Of a stretch of DNA of 64,000 bases, positions 1 through 8,764 are shown in pieces. Within the stretch, counting starts at the first letter, position 1; the number at the start of each line of letters is the position of its first letter. Made by a program: the position numbers and the translations under genes. The stretch lies in NCBI RefSeq assembly GCF_001425175.1, contig NZ_LMDV01000008.1:1039494-1103493 (forward strand). Direction: 5' to 3'. This DNA comes from Nocardioides sp. Root1257. GTDB taxonomy: Bacteria > Actinomycetota > Actinomycetes > Propionibacteriales > Nocardioidaceae. The notes below the pieces were generated by a model. It had not been told where the DNA came from. It did not search any database and saw only the letters and a program-made list of their open reading frames with translations.

Positions 1-110
1 AGCAGGCCGACGATGATCAGCACGATCCCGAAGAGCAGCTGGCCACGGAAGATCGTGACGATGCCGCTCACCACGAGGATGACGGCCAAGATCCAGAGAA
101 TGAATGCCAC
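1..110 (-). CDS. Small hydrophobic membrane protein, C-terminus cut by the window edge
   Basis: Read leftward from a GTG start (108-110), the frame stays open to the window edge and gives about 36 residues. It begins MAFILWILAVILVVSG, a transmembrane helix, then a short FRGQ turn and a second hydrophobic run (FGIVLIIVGLL). An AGGGAGG ribosome-binding site lies 7 nt before the GTG. The two-helix layout resembles the very short GPGG-motif membrane proteins of actinobacteria, but the part that would carry that motif is off the window. Function is unknown. The 90 bases between this gene and the next hold nothing I recognise. Confidence 0.6.
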   Translation of the reverse strand, partial: MAFILWILAVILVVSGIVTIFRGQLLFGIVLIIVGL

Positions 111-200
111 GGGTGTTCCCTCCCTTGGCGCGGTGTCTCCGCGCCGAGGGAACCCGTACCCACTCCTCGCGGAACTAACGCTCCGGTCCAGGCCACGTCC

Positions 201-995
201 CTAGGGCAGGATCGCGTCGACGTACCCGCCGTCGACCCGCAGTGCGCCCCCGGTGGTGGCCGAGGACAACGGTGAGCTCAGGTAGGTCACGAGGTGGGCG
301 ATCTCCTCGGGCTCGATCAGTCTCTGGATCAGCGACTGCGGTCGATGCCGCTTCATGAACTCGCGCTGCGCCTCGTCCCACGGCAGGTCCCGGTCGACGA
401 GCTGGTAGACGAAGTCCTCCACGCCGCCGGTGTGGGTGGGACCGGCGATCACCGAGTTCACCGTCACCCCGGTGCCGGCGGCCTCCTTGGCGAACCCGCG
501 GGAGACCGCGAGCAGTGCGGTCTTCGACATGCCGTAGTGGATCATCTCGGCCGGGATCACCACGGCCGAGTCGCTCGCGATGTAGAGGATCCGGCCCCAG
601 CCCCGGCCCGCCATCCGGGGCAGGTGGTGCCGGGTCAGTCGTACGGCGGCGAGCACGTTGACCTCGAAGAAGCGACGCCACTCCTCGTCGGTGATCTCCA
701 GAGCCGGACGGGACTCGAAGATGCCGAGGTTGTTGACCAGCACGTCCACCTCGGGCAGCGCCGCGACGGCCGTCTCGAAGCCCTCCTCCGAGGCCACGTC
801 GGCGACCACCGGGACGAGCACGGCGTCCGGCAGCTCGGCCCGGAGCTCGGCGATGCCGCGCTCGACCGAGTCGCTCGACCGCCCGTTCAAGCCGACGCGT
901 GCACCCGCCGCGGCCAGGCCGCGGGCGATCGCGAGGCCGATGCCCTGGGTCGAGCCGGTGACGAGGGCGGTGCGGCCCCGGAGGTCGATCTGCAC
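201..995 (-). CDS. SDR family NAD(P)-dependent oxidoreductase
   Basis: A classical short-chain dehydrogenase/reductase of 264 residues, the usual family length. The N-terminal Rossmann glycine motif TGSTQGIG (about residues 14-21), the NNLG structural motif (about 88-91) and the catalytic YGMSK (YxxxK, about 154-158) are all present, with a Ser-rich stretch (IASDSA) before it supplying the catalytic Ser. It reduces or oxidises an unidentified carbonyl or alcohol in the cytoplasm. It begins with GTG, 6 nt after the stop of the DUF5709 gene on the same strand, so the two are probably co-transcribed. The substrate cannot be told from sequence. Confidence 0.9.
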   Translation of the reverse strand: MQIDLRGRTALVTGSTQGIGLAIARGLAAAGARVGLNGRSSDSVERGIAELRAELPDAVLVPVVADVASEEGFETAVAALPEVDVLVNNLGIFESRPALEITDEEWRRFFEVNVLAAVRLTRHHLPRMAGRGWGRILYIASDSAVVIPAEMIHYGMSKTALLAVSRGFAKEAAGTGVTVNSVIAGPTHTGGVEDFVYQLVDRDLPWDEAQREFMKRHRPQSLIQRLIEPEEIAHLVTYLSSPLSSATTGGALRVDGGYVDAILP

Positions 996-1001
996 GAGCG
1001 C

Positions 1002-1427
1002 TCAGTCCTCGCGGTAGTCCTCGACGACGTGCATGGCTGCCTCCTCGGCGGACGCGGAGCCGTCATCGATCCCGACGTCGTCCCCGACGAGGTCCTTCTC
1101 CTGGTCCTCGCCGAGCCCCTCGTCCGGGTCGACGAGCCGGCCGGCGCGGACGTCGCCGACCTCGCCGTCCTCGAGGTCGTCGTCGGTCTCGGCGTACGGG
1201 TCGACGTCGGGCTCCTCCTGGGAGATCCGCTGGTCGATGCTCTCGCGGTGCTCCTCCTCCCAGGGCGTGTTGCCGTAGCCCTGGCCGGCGGAGTACTTCT
1301 CCGGCGGGGAGTAGCCGCGGTCCAGCTCGTCCTCGACGTCGGGGTCGCCGAGGTCGTCGATGTTGCCGGGCTGGTCCTCGTCGTCGACGCTGTAGTCGCC
1401 GTAGATCTCGCCGTCGTTTTCGCTCAC
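1002..1427 (-). CDS. DUF5709 domain-containing acidic protein
   Basis: A 141-residue, very acidic, low-complexity protein rich in Asp and Glu, with motifs [20 protein letters not shown] and REESIDQR-like text ([20 protein letters not shown]) that I associate with the actinobacterial DUF5709 family. No membrane segment or signal peptide. It starts with GTG at 1427. A TAGCGT hexamer lies 6 nt upstream (complement of 1434-1439), which suggests a leaderless transcript. Function unknown. It is upstream of the SDR gene in a likely two-gene operon. Confidence 0.8.
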   Translation of the reverse strand: MSENDGEIYGDYSVDDEDQPGNIDDLGDPDVEDELDRGYSPPEKYSAGQGYGNTPWEEEHRESIDQRISQEEPDVDPYAETDDDLEDGEVGDVRAGRLVDPDEGLGEDQEKDLVGDDVGIDDGSASAEEAAMHVVEDYRED

Positions 1428-1515
1428 GGGGCCACGCTACTGCGCCGGCGCAACCGGCGCCCCTCACCCGAAATGGCCGATTGCGGGTCGTGCTTCGGCG
1501 GGGGACCGTGGAGGC

Positions 1516-3861
1516 ATGGACCCGGACTTCGCGACCCTGGACCGGTGGTGGCGCGCGGCGAACTACCTCTCGGTCGGGCAGATCTACCTGATGGACAACC
1601 CGCTGCTGCTGGAGCCGCTGCGCGAGGAGCACGTCAAGCCGAGGCTGCTCGGCCACTGGGGCACCACCCCCGGCCTCAACTTCGTGTACGCCCACCTCAA
1701 CCGGGCGATCATGGCCCGAGGGCAGCGCATGATCTTCGTGACCGGCCCCGGCCACGGCGGCCCCGGGGTGGTTGCGTCGTCGTACCTCGAGGGCACGTAC
1801 TCCGAGGTCTACCCGAACGTCGGTCTCGACCTGCGCGGGCTGCAGCGCCTGTTCACCCAGTTCTCGTTCCCCGGTGGCATCCCCAGCCACGCGGCGCCGG
1901 AGACGCCCGGCTCGATCCACGAGGGCGGTGAGCTGGGCTACGCCCTCTCGCACGCGTACGGCGCCGCCTTCGACAACCCCGACCTCGTGGTCGCGGCGGT
2001 CGTCGGCGACGGCGAGGCGGAGACCGGTCCGCTGGCGACCAGCTGGCACAGCACGAAGTTCGTCGACCCGCGCCGCGACGGCGCCGTGCTGCCGATCCTG
2101 CACCTCAACGGCTACAAGATCGCCAACCCGACGGTGCTCGCCCGGATCCCCGAGGAGGAGCTGACCTCGCTGATGCGCGGCTACGGCCACATGCCGCACG
2201 TCGTCTCCGGCTCCGACCCGGCCCAGATGCACGCCGACTTCTCGGGCGCGCTGGCGGCGTGCCTCCACGAGATCGCCGACATCCAGGGCGAGGCGCGCGC
2301 CGCGTCGGCACCGCTGCCGCGGCGGCCCTGGCCGATGATCGTGCTCCGCTCGCCGAAGGGCTGGACCGGTCCGAAGGAGGTCGACGGCCTGAAGGTCGAG
2401 GGCTACTGGCGCTCGCACCAGGTGCCGTTCGCCAACGCGCGCTCCGACAAGGGGCACCGCAAGGTGCTCGAGGAGTGGTTGCGCGGCTACGGCCCCGAGG
2501 AGCTCTTCGACGAGGCGGGCGCACCGGCCGCCGACATCGCGGCCCTGCACCCCGAGGGCGACCTGCGGATGAGCGCCTCGCCGCACGCGAACGGCGGCCT
2601 GCTGCTGCGCGACCTCCGGATGCCGGACTTCCGTGACTACGCCGTGACGGTCGACCAGCCCGGGACCGGCAGCGCCGAGGCGACCCGGGTGCTCGGCCAG
2701 TTCCTGCGAGACGTGATGGCCGAGAACATGGAGACCTTCCGGCTGTTCTCACCCGACGAGAACAGCTCCAACCGGCTCGGTGACGTCATGGAGGTCACCG
2801 ATCGCACGTGGAACGCCGAGATCCTCGAGTACGACGACCACCTGGCGCCCGACGGCCGGATCATGGAGATCCTGTCCGAGCACACGTGCCAGGGGTGGCT
2901 CGAGGGCTACCTGCTCACGGGTCGACACGGCTTCTTCTCCTGCTACGAGGCGTTCATCCACCTCGTCGACTCGATGTTCAACCAGCACGCGAAGTGGCTG
3001 GAGTCGACCCGCAAGATCGCCTGGCGACGGCCCGTGGCATCGCTCAACTACCTGCTCACCTCGCACGTCTGGCGCCAGGACCACAACGGCTTCTCGCACC
3101 AGGACCCCGGCTTCATCGACCACGTCGTGAACAAGAAGGCCACGGTCGTGCGGGTCTACCTGCCGCCGGACGCGAACACGCTGCTGTCGGTCGGCGACCA
3201 CTGCCTGCGCTCCAAGCACTACGTCAACGTCATCGTCGCGGGCAAGCAGCCTGCTGTGCAGTACCTCTCGATGGACGACGCGATCGTCCACTGCTCGAAG
3301 GGCGTCGGCATCTGGGACTGGGCGTCCAACGACGCCGACGGCGAGCCGGACGTGGTGATGGCCTGCGCCGGCGACGTCCCGACGATGGAGACCCTGGCCG
3401 CCGTCCAGCTGCTCCGCGAGGAGTTGCCCGACCTGCGGATCCGCGTCGTGAACGTCGTCGACCTGATGCGCCTGCAGCCGGAGAAGGAGCACTCGCACGG
3501 GCTGTCCGACGCCGACTTCGACGCGCTGTTCACGCGCGACCGGCCGGTGATCTTCGCCTACCACGGCTACGCGACGCTGATCCACCGGCTGACCTACCGC
3601 CGCACCAACCACGACAACATCCACGTGCGCGGCTACAAGGAGGAGGGCACCACGACGACGCCGTTCGACATGACGGTGCTCAACGAGATCGACCGCTTCC
3701 ACCTGGCCATGGACGTCATCGACCGGGTGCCCCGGCTGCACGCGACGTCGGGCGCCGCGCGGGAGCGGTTCAAGGACGCGCTCATCCGGCACCGGCAGTA
3801 CGTCCGGACCGCCGGTGAGGACCTGGCGGAGATCCGTGACTGGGAGTGGGCGGGCCACTGA
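1516..3861 (+). CDS. xfp: Phosphoketolase (xylulose-5-phosphate/fructose-6-phosphate)
   Basis: Thiamine-diphosphate enzyme that splits xylulose 5-phosphate (and often fructose 6-phosphate) with phosphate into acetyl phosphate and a shorter sugar phosphate. The 781 residues match the normal phosphoketolase length (about 790-800). Family signatures visible are [15 protein letters not shown] near the N-terminus, [11 protein letters not shown] (about 46-56), GHGGPG (about 80-85) and the cofactor motif [15 protein letters not shown] (about 164 on). The ATG at 1516 is chosen because the conserved N-terminal [15 protein letters not shown] follows directly. The acetate kinase gene begins 1 nt after its stop, so acetyl phosphate can be turned straight into acetate and ATP. 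Confidence 0.96.
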   Translation: MDPDFATLDRWWRAANYLSVGQIYLMDNPLLLEPLREEHVKPRLLGHWGTTPGLNFVYAHLNRAIMARGQRMIFVTGPGHGGPGVVASSYLEGTYSEVYPNVGLDLRGLQRLFTQFSFPGGIPSHAAPETPGSIHEGGELGYALSHAYGAAFDNPDLVVAAVVGDGEAETGPLATSWHSTKFVDPRRDGAVLPILHLNGYKIANPTVLARIPEEELTSLMRGYGHMPHVVSGSDPAQMHADFSGALAACLHEIADIQGEARAASAPLPRRPWPMIVLRSPKGWTGPKEVDGLKVEGYWRSHQVPFANARSDKGHRKVLEEWLRGYGPEELFDEAGAPAADIAALHPEGDLRMSASPHANGGLLLRDLRMPDFRDYAVTVDQPGTGSAEATRVLGQFLRDVMAENMETFRLFSPDENSSNRLGDVMEVTDRTWNAEILEYDDHLAPDGRIMEILSEHTCQGWLEGYLLTGRHGFFSCYEAFIHLVDSMFNQHAKWLESTRKIAWRRPVASLNYLLTSHVWRQDHNGFSHQDPGFIDHVVNKKATVVRVYLPPDANTLLSVGDHCLRSKHYVNVIVAGKQPAVQYLSMDDAIVHCSKGVGIWDWASNDADGEPDVVMACAGDVPTMETLAAVQLLREELPDLRIRVVNVVDLMRLQPEKEHSHGLSDADFDALFTRDRPVIFAYHGYATLIHRLTYRRTNHDNIHVRGYKEEGTTTTPFDMTVLNEIDRFHLAMDVIDRVPRLHATSGAARERFKDALIRHRQYVRTAGEDLAEIRDWEWAGH

Positions 3862-3862
3862 C

Positions 3863-4891
3863 GTGCGCACCTTGGTCGTCAACCCGGGCTCGAGCAGCCT
3901 GAAGGTCTCGCTGCTCAGCGACGGCCAGGACGTGCCCGACGATGGAGGCCCGTACGACGCGGTCGGGGTCCGCTTCGTGCACGGCGGCGCGCACACGTCA
4001 GCCGTGCGTCTCGACGACCGGGTGCTCGAGGAGCTGGCGGAGGTCTCCCACCTGGCGCCGCTGCACAACCCGCCGGCACTCGGCGCGGCGCGCGACCTGC
4101 TCCGGCAGCACCCGGGGGTGCCGGTGGTGGCCTGCTTCGACACCGCGTTCCACTCGACGCTGCCGCCGGCAGCATCGACGTACGCCCTGCCACGGGAGTG
4201 GAACGAGCGCTTCGGACTGCGCCGGTACGGCTTCCACGGCCTCTCCCACTCCTACGCCTCCCGCCGGGCCGCGCACGTGCTCCGGCGCCCGGTCGAGGAG
4301 CTGCGCATCGTGTCGTGCCACCTGGGAGGCGGAGCCTCGCTGTGCGCGGTGCGAGGCGGCCGCTCCGTCGACACGACCATGGGGATGACCCCGATGGAGG
4401 GGCTGGTGATGCAGACCCGGTCGGGGTCGGTCGACCCGGGACTCCTCTTCCACCTGCTCGACCGCGGAGTCGCCGCCGACGAGCTGGAGCGCGTCCTCGA
4501 CCGCGAGTCCGGCCTGGCCGGGCTGACCGGCACCTCGGGCGATCTGCGCGAGGTGCGTGCCGCGGCCGATGCGGGTGCGGCCGACGCCGTCTCCGGGCTG
4601 GCGGTCTACGTGCACGCGCTGGTGCGCGGGATCGGCGCGATGGCTGCCGCCGCGGGCGGCATCGACGCCCTGGTGTTCACCGGTGGCGTGGGCGAGCACG
4701 CACCCGAGGTGCGCCGCGACGCCGGGCGCGCGCTCGCGTTCCTCGGGGTCGGTGTCGACGACCTGCTGAACGCGGAGGCGAGCTCCGACGCCGACGTCTC
4801 CGCGGCGGGGAGCACGGTCTCGACCCTCGTGGTGACGGCGCGGGAGGACCTCGAGATCGAGCGCGAGGTGCGCGGCGCGCTGGGGGTCTAG
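3863..4891 (+). CDS. ackA: Acetate kinase
   Basis: Transfers the phosphoryl group of acetyl phosphate to ADP, giving acetate and ATP, and would complete the phosphoketolase shunt. Motifs are the N-terminal [19 protein letters not shown] (about residue 122) and the phosphate-binding HLGGGASL (about residue 152), with [11 protein letters not shown] in the C-terminal half. At 342 residues it is shorter than the roughly 400 of enterobacterial AckA. The GTG at 3863 is 1 nt past the phosphoketolase stop and places VNPGSSS at residues 5-11. A longer upstream start would overlap xfp and has no family similarity. The stop shares the CTAG at 4888-4891 with convergent fbiC. Confidence 0.93.
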   Translation: MRTLVVNPGSSSLKVSLLSDGQDVPDDGGPYDAVGVRFVHGGAHTSAVRLDDRVLEELAEVSHLAPLHNPPALGAARDLLRQHPGVPVVACFDTAFHSTLPPAASTYALPREWNERFGLRRYGFHGLSHSYASRRAAHVLRRPVEELRIVSCHLGGGASLCAVRGGRSVDTTMGMTPMEGLVMQTRSGSVDPGLLFHLLDRGVAADELERVLDRESGLAGLTGTSGDLREVRAAADAGAADAVSGLAVYVHALVRGIGAMAAAAGGIDALVFTGGVGEHAPEVRRDAGRALAFLGVGVDDLLNAEASSDADVSAAGSTVSTLVVTAREDLEIEREVRGALGV

Positions 4892-7419
4892 CGGACGCCG
4901 TACGTCGTGGTGCGCTCGCGGACCGGGCGGCCGATGCCGGCGCCGATCTCGACGAGCTCCGCCACGGTCTTGGCCGAGCCGTGCTCGGAGCCGGCCATCC
5001 GGGAGATCGTCTCCTCCATCAGGGTGCCGCCGACGTCGTTGGCGCCGGCCTGGAGCATCGCGCGGGTGCCGTCGACGCCGAGCTTGACCCAGGACGTCTG
5101 GATGTTGCTGATCCGCCCGTGCAGCATGATCCGCGCCATCGCGTGCACGGCCAGGTTGTCGCGCAGCGTCGGTCCCGGCCGGGCCACGCCGGCCAGGTAG
5201 ATCGGCGCCGACGTGTGCACGAACGGCAGTGGCACGAACTCGGTGAAGGCCGCGCCCCCGGCCTCGAACGACGCGTCCTGGATCCGGGCGAGCACCTTGA
5301 GGTGGCCGACCCAGTGGCGCGGGTGGTCGACGTGGCCGTACATCATCGTCGAGGTCGTCGGCAGGCCGACGCGGTGCGCGGTCGAGACGATCTCGACCCA
5401 GGTCTTGGTGGGCAGCTTGCCCTTGGTGAGCACCCAGCGGACCTCGTCGTCGAGGATCTCCGCCGCGGTGCCCGGCAGCGAGCCGAGGCCGGCCTCGCGG
5501 GCCTTGATCAGGAAGTCCTCGATGGACAGGCCGGTGCGGGCGGTGCCGTTGACGACCTCCATCGGCGAGAACGCGTGCACGTGCATGTCCGGCACCCGCT
5601 GCTTCACCGCGGAGACGAGGTCGAAGTACGCCGAGGCCGGCAACTCGGGGTCGATGCCCCCCTGCATGCAGACCTCGGTGGCGCCGAGGTCCCACGCCTC
5701 CTCGGCCCGGTCGGCGACCTCGTCGAGGGACAGGGAGTAGGCGTCGGCGTCGGTCCGCCGCTGCGCGAACGCACAGAACCGGCAGCCGACGTAGCAGACG
5801 TTGGTGAAGTTGATGTTCCGGTTGACGACGTAGGTGACGTCGTCGCCGACGGTCTCCTTGCGCAGGTCGTCGGCCAGCCGGCACACCTCCCGGAGCAGGT
5901 CGCCCTCGGCGGTCATCAGCGTTAGCGCGTGCTCGTCCGACAGGTTGCCCGGGTCCTTCTCGGCCGCCTTGAGCGCGTCCCAACCGGTGGTTGAGGAAGG
6001 CGCGCCAGCGCCTGTCTCGAAACCCCCGGTGCGGTCAGCGGCGCTCTGGACCTCGTCCCAGTCGCCGTAGACGTTGGCGAAGTCGGAGCGCCGGTCGTCC
6101 GTACGGCCCTCGGAGTCGACGGCCTCGAAGAGGTCGGTGCGCCCGACGCTCGCGAAACCGCCGTCGGGCTCCTGCCACGGCAGCCCGCTCGGGCGTACGC
6201 CGGGGCGCGCCAGGCCGTCCTCGGTCGCGAGCGCGGCGACGTGACCCGAGACGCGAGGATCCAGCCACGGCTCGCCCGCTCGGACGTACTCGGGGTGCAC
6301 GGTCAGCCGGGCCTGCAGGTCGAAGCCGCACTGCGCGGTGATCTCGCGCAGCCGCTCCAGCGAGGGCCAGGGACGCTCCGGGTTCACGTGGTCGGGGGTC
6401 AGCGGCGAGACGCCGCCCCAGTCGTCGACGCCGGCGCCGAGCAGGAGCCGGCACTCCTCCAGGTCGACCAGGTTGGGCGGCGCCTGCACGCGGGCCTTGG
6501 GGCCGAGCACGATGCGGGTGACCGCGATGGTGGCGCGGTACTCGTCCAGACCGAGGTCGTCGGCGTGCCGCATCGCGGTGTCCGGCTTGGCCCTGAAGTT
6601 CTGGACGATGACCTCCTGGACGGAGCCGAAGGCCCGGGAGACCTGGCGCAGCGCGAAGATCGTCTCGGCGCGCTCCTCGAGCGTCTCCCCGATGCCGACC
6701 AGCAGGCCGGTGGTGAAGGGGATCGAGAGCCGGCCCGCGTCCTCGAGCACCCGCATCCGGACGTCGGGGTCCTTGTCGGGGGAGCCGAAGTGCGCCTCAC
6801 CCTTGGTCTCGAACAGCCGCCGCGACGTCGTCTCCAGCATCATCCCCATCGAGGGGGAGACCGGCTTGAGCCGGTTCAGCTCCTCCCACGACATGACGCC
6901 GGGGTTCAGGTGCGGCAGCAGCCCGGTCTCCTCGAGCACCCGCACCGCCATCGCGCGCACGTAGGCGAGCGTCGAGTCGTAGCCCTGCTCGTCCAGCCAC
7001 GCGCGGGCCTCGGGCCAGCGATCCTCCGGCCGGTCGCCCAGCGTGAAGAGCGCCTCCAGGCAACCCATCGCGGCGCCCTGCGAGGCGATGTCGAGGATCT
7101 CGTCAGGGGAGAGGAACATGGCGTGCCCGGCGCGGGTGAGCTGACCCGGCGACTCGACGAAGGTGCAGTAGTGGCAGCGGTCCCGGCAGAGCTTGGTGAC
7201 CGGGATGAAGACCTTGGGGGAGTACGTCACCACGGCCGGCCTGCCCGCGGCGACCAGACCGGCGTCGCGCACCTTCGCGGCGGCGGCCGTCAGGCGGTCC
7301 AGGTCGGCACCGGTGGCGGCGAGGAGCACCGTGGCCTCGTCGACGTCGAGAGCGGCGCCGCGCTCGGCGCGCGCGAGCGCCCGACGGACCTGCTGGGGCG
7401 TGGGCTGCTGCTCGTTCAT
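4888..7419 (-). CDS. fbiC: Bifunctional FO synthase FbiC (CofG-CofH fusion)
   Basis: Makes FO, the 5-deazaflavin chromophore of coenzyme F420, from tyrosine and the pyrimidine intermediate of riboflavin synthesis. It is a fusion of two radical SAM enzymes. The first cluster motif is CRDRCHYC (about residues 77-84, CofG half); the second is CYVGCRFC (about 540-547, CofH half). At 843 residues it fits actinobacterial FbiC. The ATG at 7419 is preferred over the upstream in-frame start because a TAGCCT hexamer lies 7 nt before it. About residues 466-478, between the halves, are encoded by a palindromic repeat (see 5986-6024). F420 made here could serve the LLM oxidoreductase at 34.2 kb. Confidence 0.96.
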   Translation of the reverse strand: MNEQQPTPQQVRRALARAERGAALDVDEATVLLAATGADLDRLTAAAAKVRDAGLVAAGRPAVVTYSPKVFIPVTKLCRDRCHYCTFVESPGQLTRAGHAMFLSPDEILDIASQGAAMGCLEALFTLGDRPEDRWPEARAWLDEQGYDSTLAYVRAMAVRVLEETGLLPHLNPGVMSWEELNRLKPVSPSMGMMLETTSRRLFETKGEAHFGSPDKDPDVRMRVLEDAGRLSIPFTTGLLVGIGETLEERAETIFALRQVSRAFGSVQEVIVQNFRAKPDTAMRHADDLGLDEYRATIAVTRIVLGPKARVQAPPNLVDLEECRLLLGAGVDDWGGVSPLTPDHVNPERPWPSLERLREITAQCGFDLQARLTVHPEYVRAGEPWLDPRVSGHVAALATEDGLARPGVRPSGLPWQEPDGGFASVGRTDLFEAVDSEGRTDDRRSDFANVYGDWDEVQSAADRTGGFETGAGAPSSTTGWDALKAAEKDPGNLSDEHALTLMTAEGDLLREVCRLADDLRKETVGDDVTYVVNRNINFTNVCYVGCRFCAFAQRRTDADAYSLSLDEVADRAEEAWDLGATEVCMQGGIDPELPASAYFDLVSAVKQRVPDMHVHAFSPMEVVNGTARTGLSIEDFLIKAREAGLGSLPGTAAEILDDEVRWVLTKGKLPTKTWVEIVSTAHRVGLPTTSTMMYGHVDHPRHWVGHLKVLARIQDASFEAGGAAFTEFVPLPFVHTSAPIYLAGVARPGPTLRDNLAVHAMARIMLHGRISNIQTSWVKLGVDGTRAMLQAGANDVGGTLMEETISRMAGSEHGSAKTVAELVEIGAGIGRPVRERTTTYGVR
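5986..6024. repeat. Dispersed palindromic repeat inside fbiC
   Basis: A 39-bp element, GGTGGTTGAGG plus an inner GGCGC-GCCA-GCGCC hairpin and a terminal CTCGAAACC. It is nearly identical to the 37-bp copy at 26742-26778, differing by two single-base insertions that make it 39 bp, a multiple of three. On the coding strand it reads through as [13 protein letters not shown], a Gly/Ala/Ser/Thr linker between the CofG and CofH halves. Related copies are at 25709-25748 and 34147-34185. I infer a mobile or amplified REP-like element; the sequence shows only the repeated copies. Confidence 0.8.
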
Positions 7420-7602
7420 CCCTGTCAGGCTAGCGTCACCGGCCAGGACCCCATGTCGCCCTGGCCAGTGACGCACGCCACGCCGGCCCCGGGTCCCCCG
7501 ACATCGGGCCGGCGCATCGAGCGGCGGTCGACCCGGAGGCCGGCCCGCCCTTCATCGAGAGCGCCTTGTGTCCGAAATGATGCTGCATCCGTGACCGATA
7601 TT

Positions 7603-7669
7603 CGTGTCCGAAACCGGCCATGGCAGAGATCGGACTGTCCGATCTTTGCCATGGCCGCTGACGGACACG
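7603..7669. repeat. 67-bp nested palindrome upstream of an HTH regulator
   Basis: Symmetric about base 7636. Outer arms are CGTGTCCG / CGGACACG (7603-7610 and 7662-7669). The inner arms are 20 nt each (7616-7635 and 7637-7656), begin GGCCATGGCA, and pair completely except one G-T. Five unpaired bases separate outer and inner arms on each side. The 10-mer GTGTCCGAAA occurs at 7568-7577 and again at the left arm (7604-7613). It lies in the otherwise gene-free 7420-7716 stretch between divergent fbiC and the regulator gene. It could be an operator, a transcribed hairpin or a repeat element. Confidence 0.75.
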
Positions 7670-7716
7670 CCGGGGCGGGAGCCGGCTGGTGTGCTGAGGC
7701 ATGCGACGATCACGCG

Positions 7717-8730
7717 GTGGTCTCGGATGCCGGCTCTCGCGCGCCCCATCCGTCCGTGCAGCCGCCCCTGCAGCCCGCCGCGCTGGCAGCGCTGGACGTG
7801 CTGCGCATCGGGCTCCGTTCCCGTGTCGACTCGGTCGCCGAGCTGGCGGCGCTCGCCATGCGTGACGAGACCGAGGTGCGACGCGACCTGGCGCTCCTGC
7901 ACGACGAGGGCTTCGTCGAGCTGCGCGGCGACCGGATCGGCTACTCGGCGCCGGACGAGGTCGTCGCCGACGTCGTACGTCGTCGCGCCGGCGACCTCGG
8001 CGCGGACATGCTGCGGCGACTCGCCGACCTCGCGGAGCTGGTCGGCCAGCTGCCGGCGCTGGCGCACGAGTGGGAGAGCGGGGCCGGTGACTCCCACCTG
8101 TTCGACGTCGAGGTCTTCCACGGTCCCGAGGCGGTCGTCGACCTCTGGCACCTCCGGCAGGGCCGCGAGACGGCGCGTCGTACGGACGTGGTCCTCCCCG
8201 ACGCGGCGCGCCTCTACGTGGCCGACCCGGCCATGCAGCAGGTCTGGCACGAGGCGAGCAGGGGATCGGGGCGTCGCGCCCGGGTGCTCGCCTCGATCGC
8301 GGACGGCGTGCACCCCGCCGCCCAGCAGCGGATCGACGAGGAGCTGGCGGGCGGGGTCGAGATCCGGCTGATGGAGCGGCCGCCCGGCTGGTTCTGGGTC
8401 ACCGACGACACCACCGTGGCGCTGCCGCTGGCGTGGGGCGAGAGCTGGCCGACCTCCGTCATCGCGGTCCGCAGTCGCGCGGTCGCCGGGATGGCGAGCT
8501 GGTTGTTCGAGCAGCTGTGGGACCGGGCGGTGCCGGTGCGCGCCGGCTCCGCCGCGTGGGACTCCCTGCTCACGCTGATGAACGGCGGCGCGACGCTCGA
8601 GGCCGCGTCGCGGGTGCTCGGGATCTCCGAGCGCACCGGACGCCGTCGCGTCTCCGAGGCGATGGAGCACTACAACGTGAGCTCCATGCTCGCGCTGGGC
8701 GTGGTGTGGGGCGAGGCCCGGCGCTCCTGA
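7717..8730 (+). CDS. HTH transcriptional regulator (TrmB/LuxR-like architecture)
   Basis: A 337-residue protein with an N-terminal winged-helix-like segment (LRIGLRSRVDSVAELAALAM then RRDLALLHDEGFVE) and a C-terminal HTH-like region (EAASRVLGISERTGRRRVSE) typical of LuxR-type domains. The middle resembles the phospholipase D-like or sensor region seen in TrmB-type actinobacterial regulators. It probably binds DNA in the cytoplasm; ligand and targets are unknown. The GTG at 7717 has a GACGAT hexamer 6 nt upstream. In-frame starts exist further up (for example ATG 7651), but they fall inside the palindrome. Convergent with the MMPL gene. Confidence 0.75.
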   Translation: MVSDAGSRAPHPSVQPPLQPAALAALDVLRIGLRSRVDSVAELAALAMRDETEVRRDLALLHDEGFVELRGDRIGYSAPDEVVADVVRRRAGDLGADMLRRLADLAELVGQLPALAHEWESGAGDSHLFDVEVFHGPEAVVDLWHLRQGRETARRTDVVLPDAARLYVADPAMQQVWHEASRGSGRRARVLASIADGVHPAAQQRIDEELAGGVEIRLMERPPGWFWVTDDTTVALPLAWGESWPTSVIAVRSRAVAGMASWLFEQLWDRAVPVRAGSAAWDSLLTLMNGGATLEAASRVLGISERTGRRRVSEAMEHYNVSSMLALGVVWGEARRS

Positions 8731-8764
8731 GCGCCGGGCCCGCACGCCACGGACCCAGACGGAC

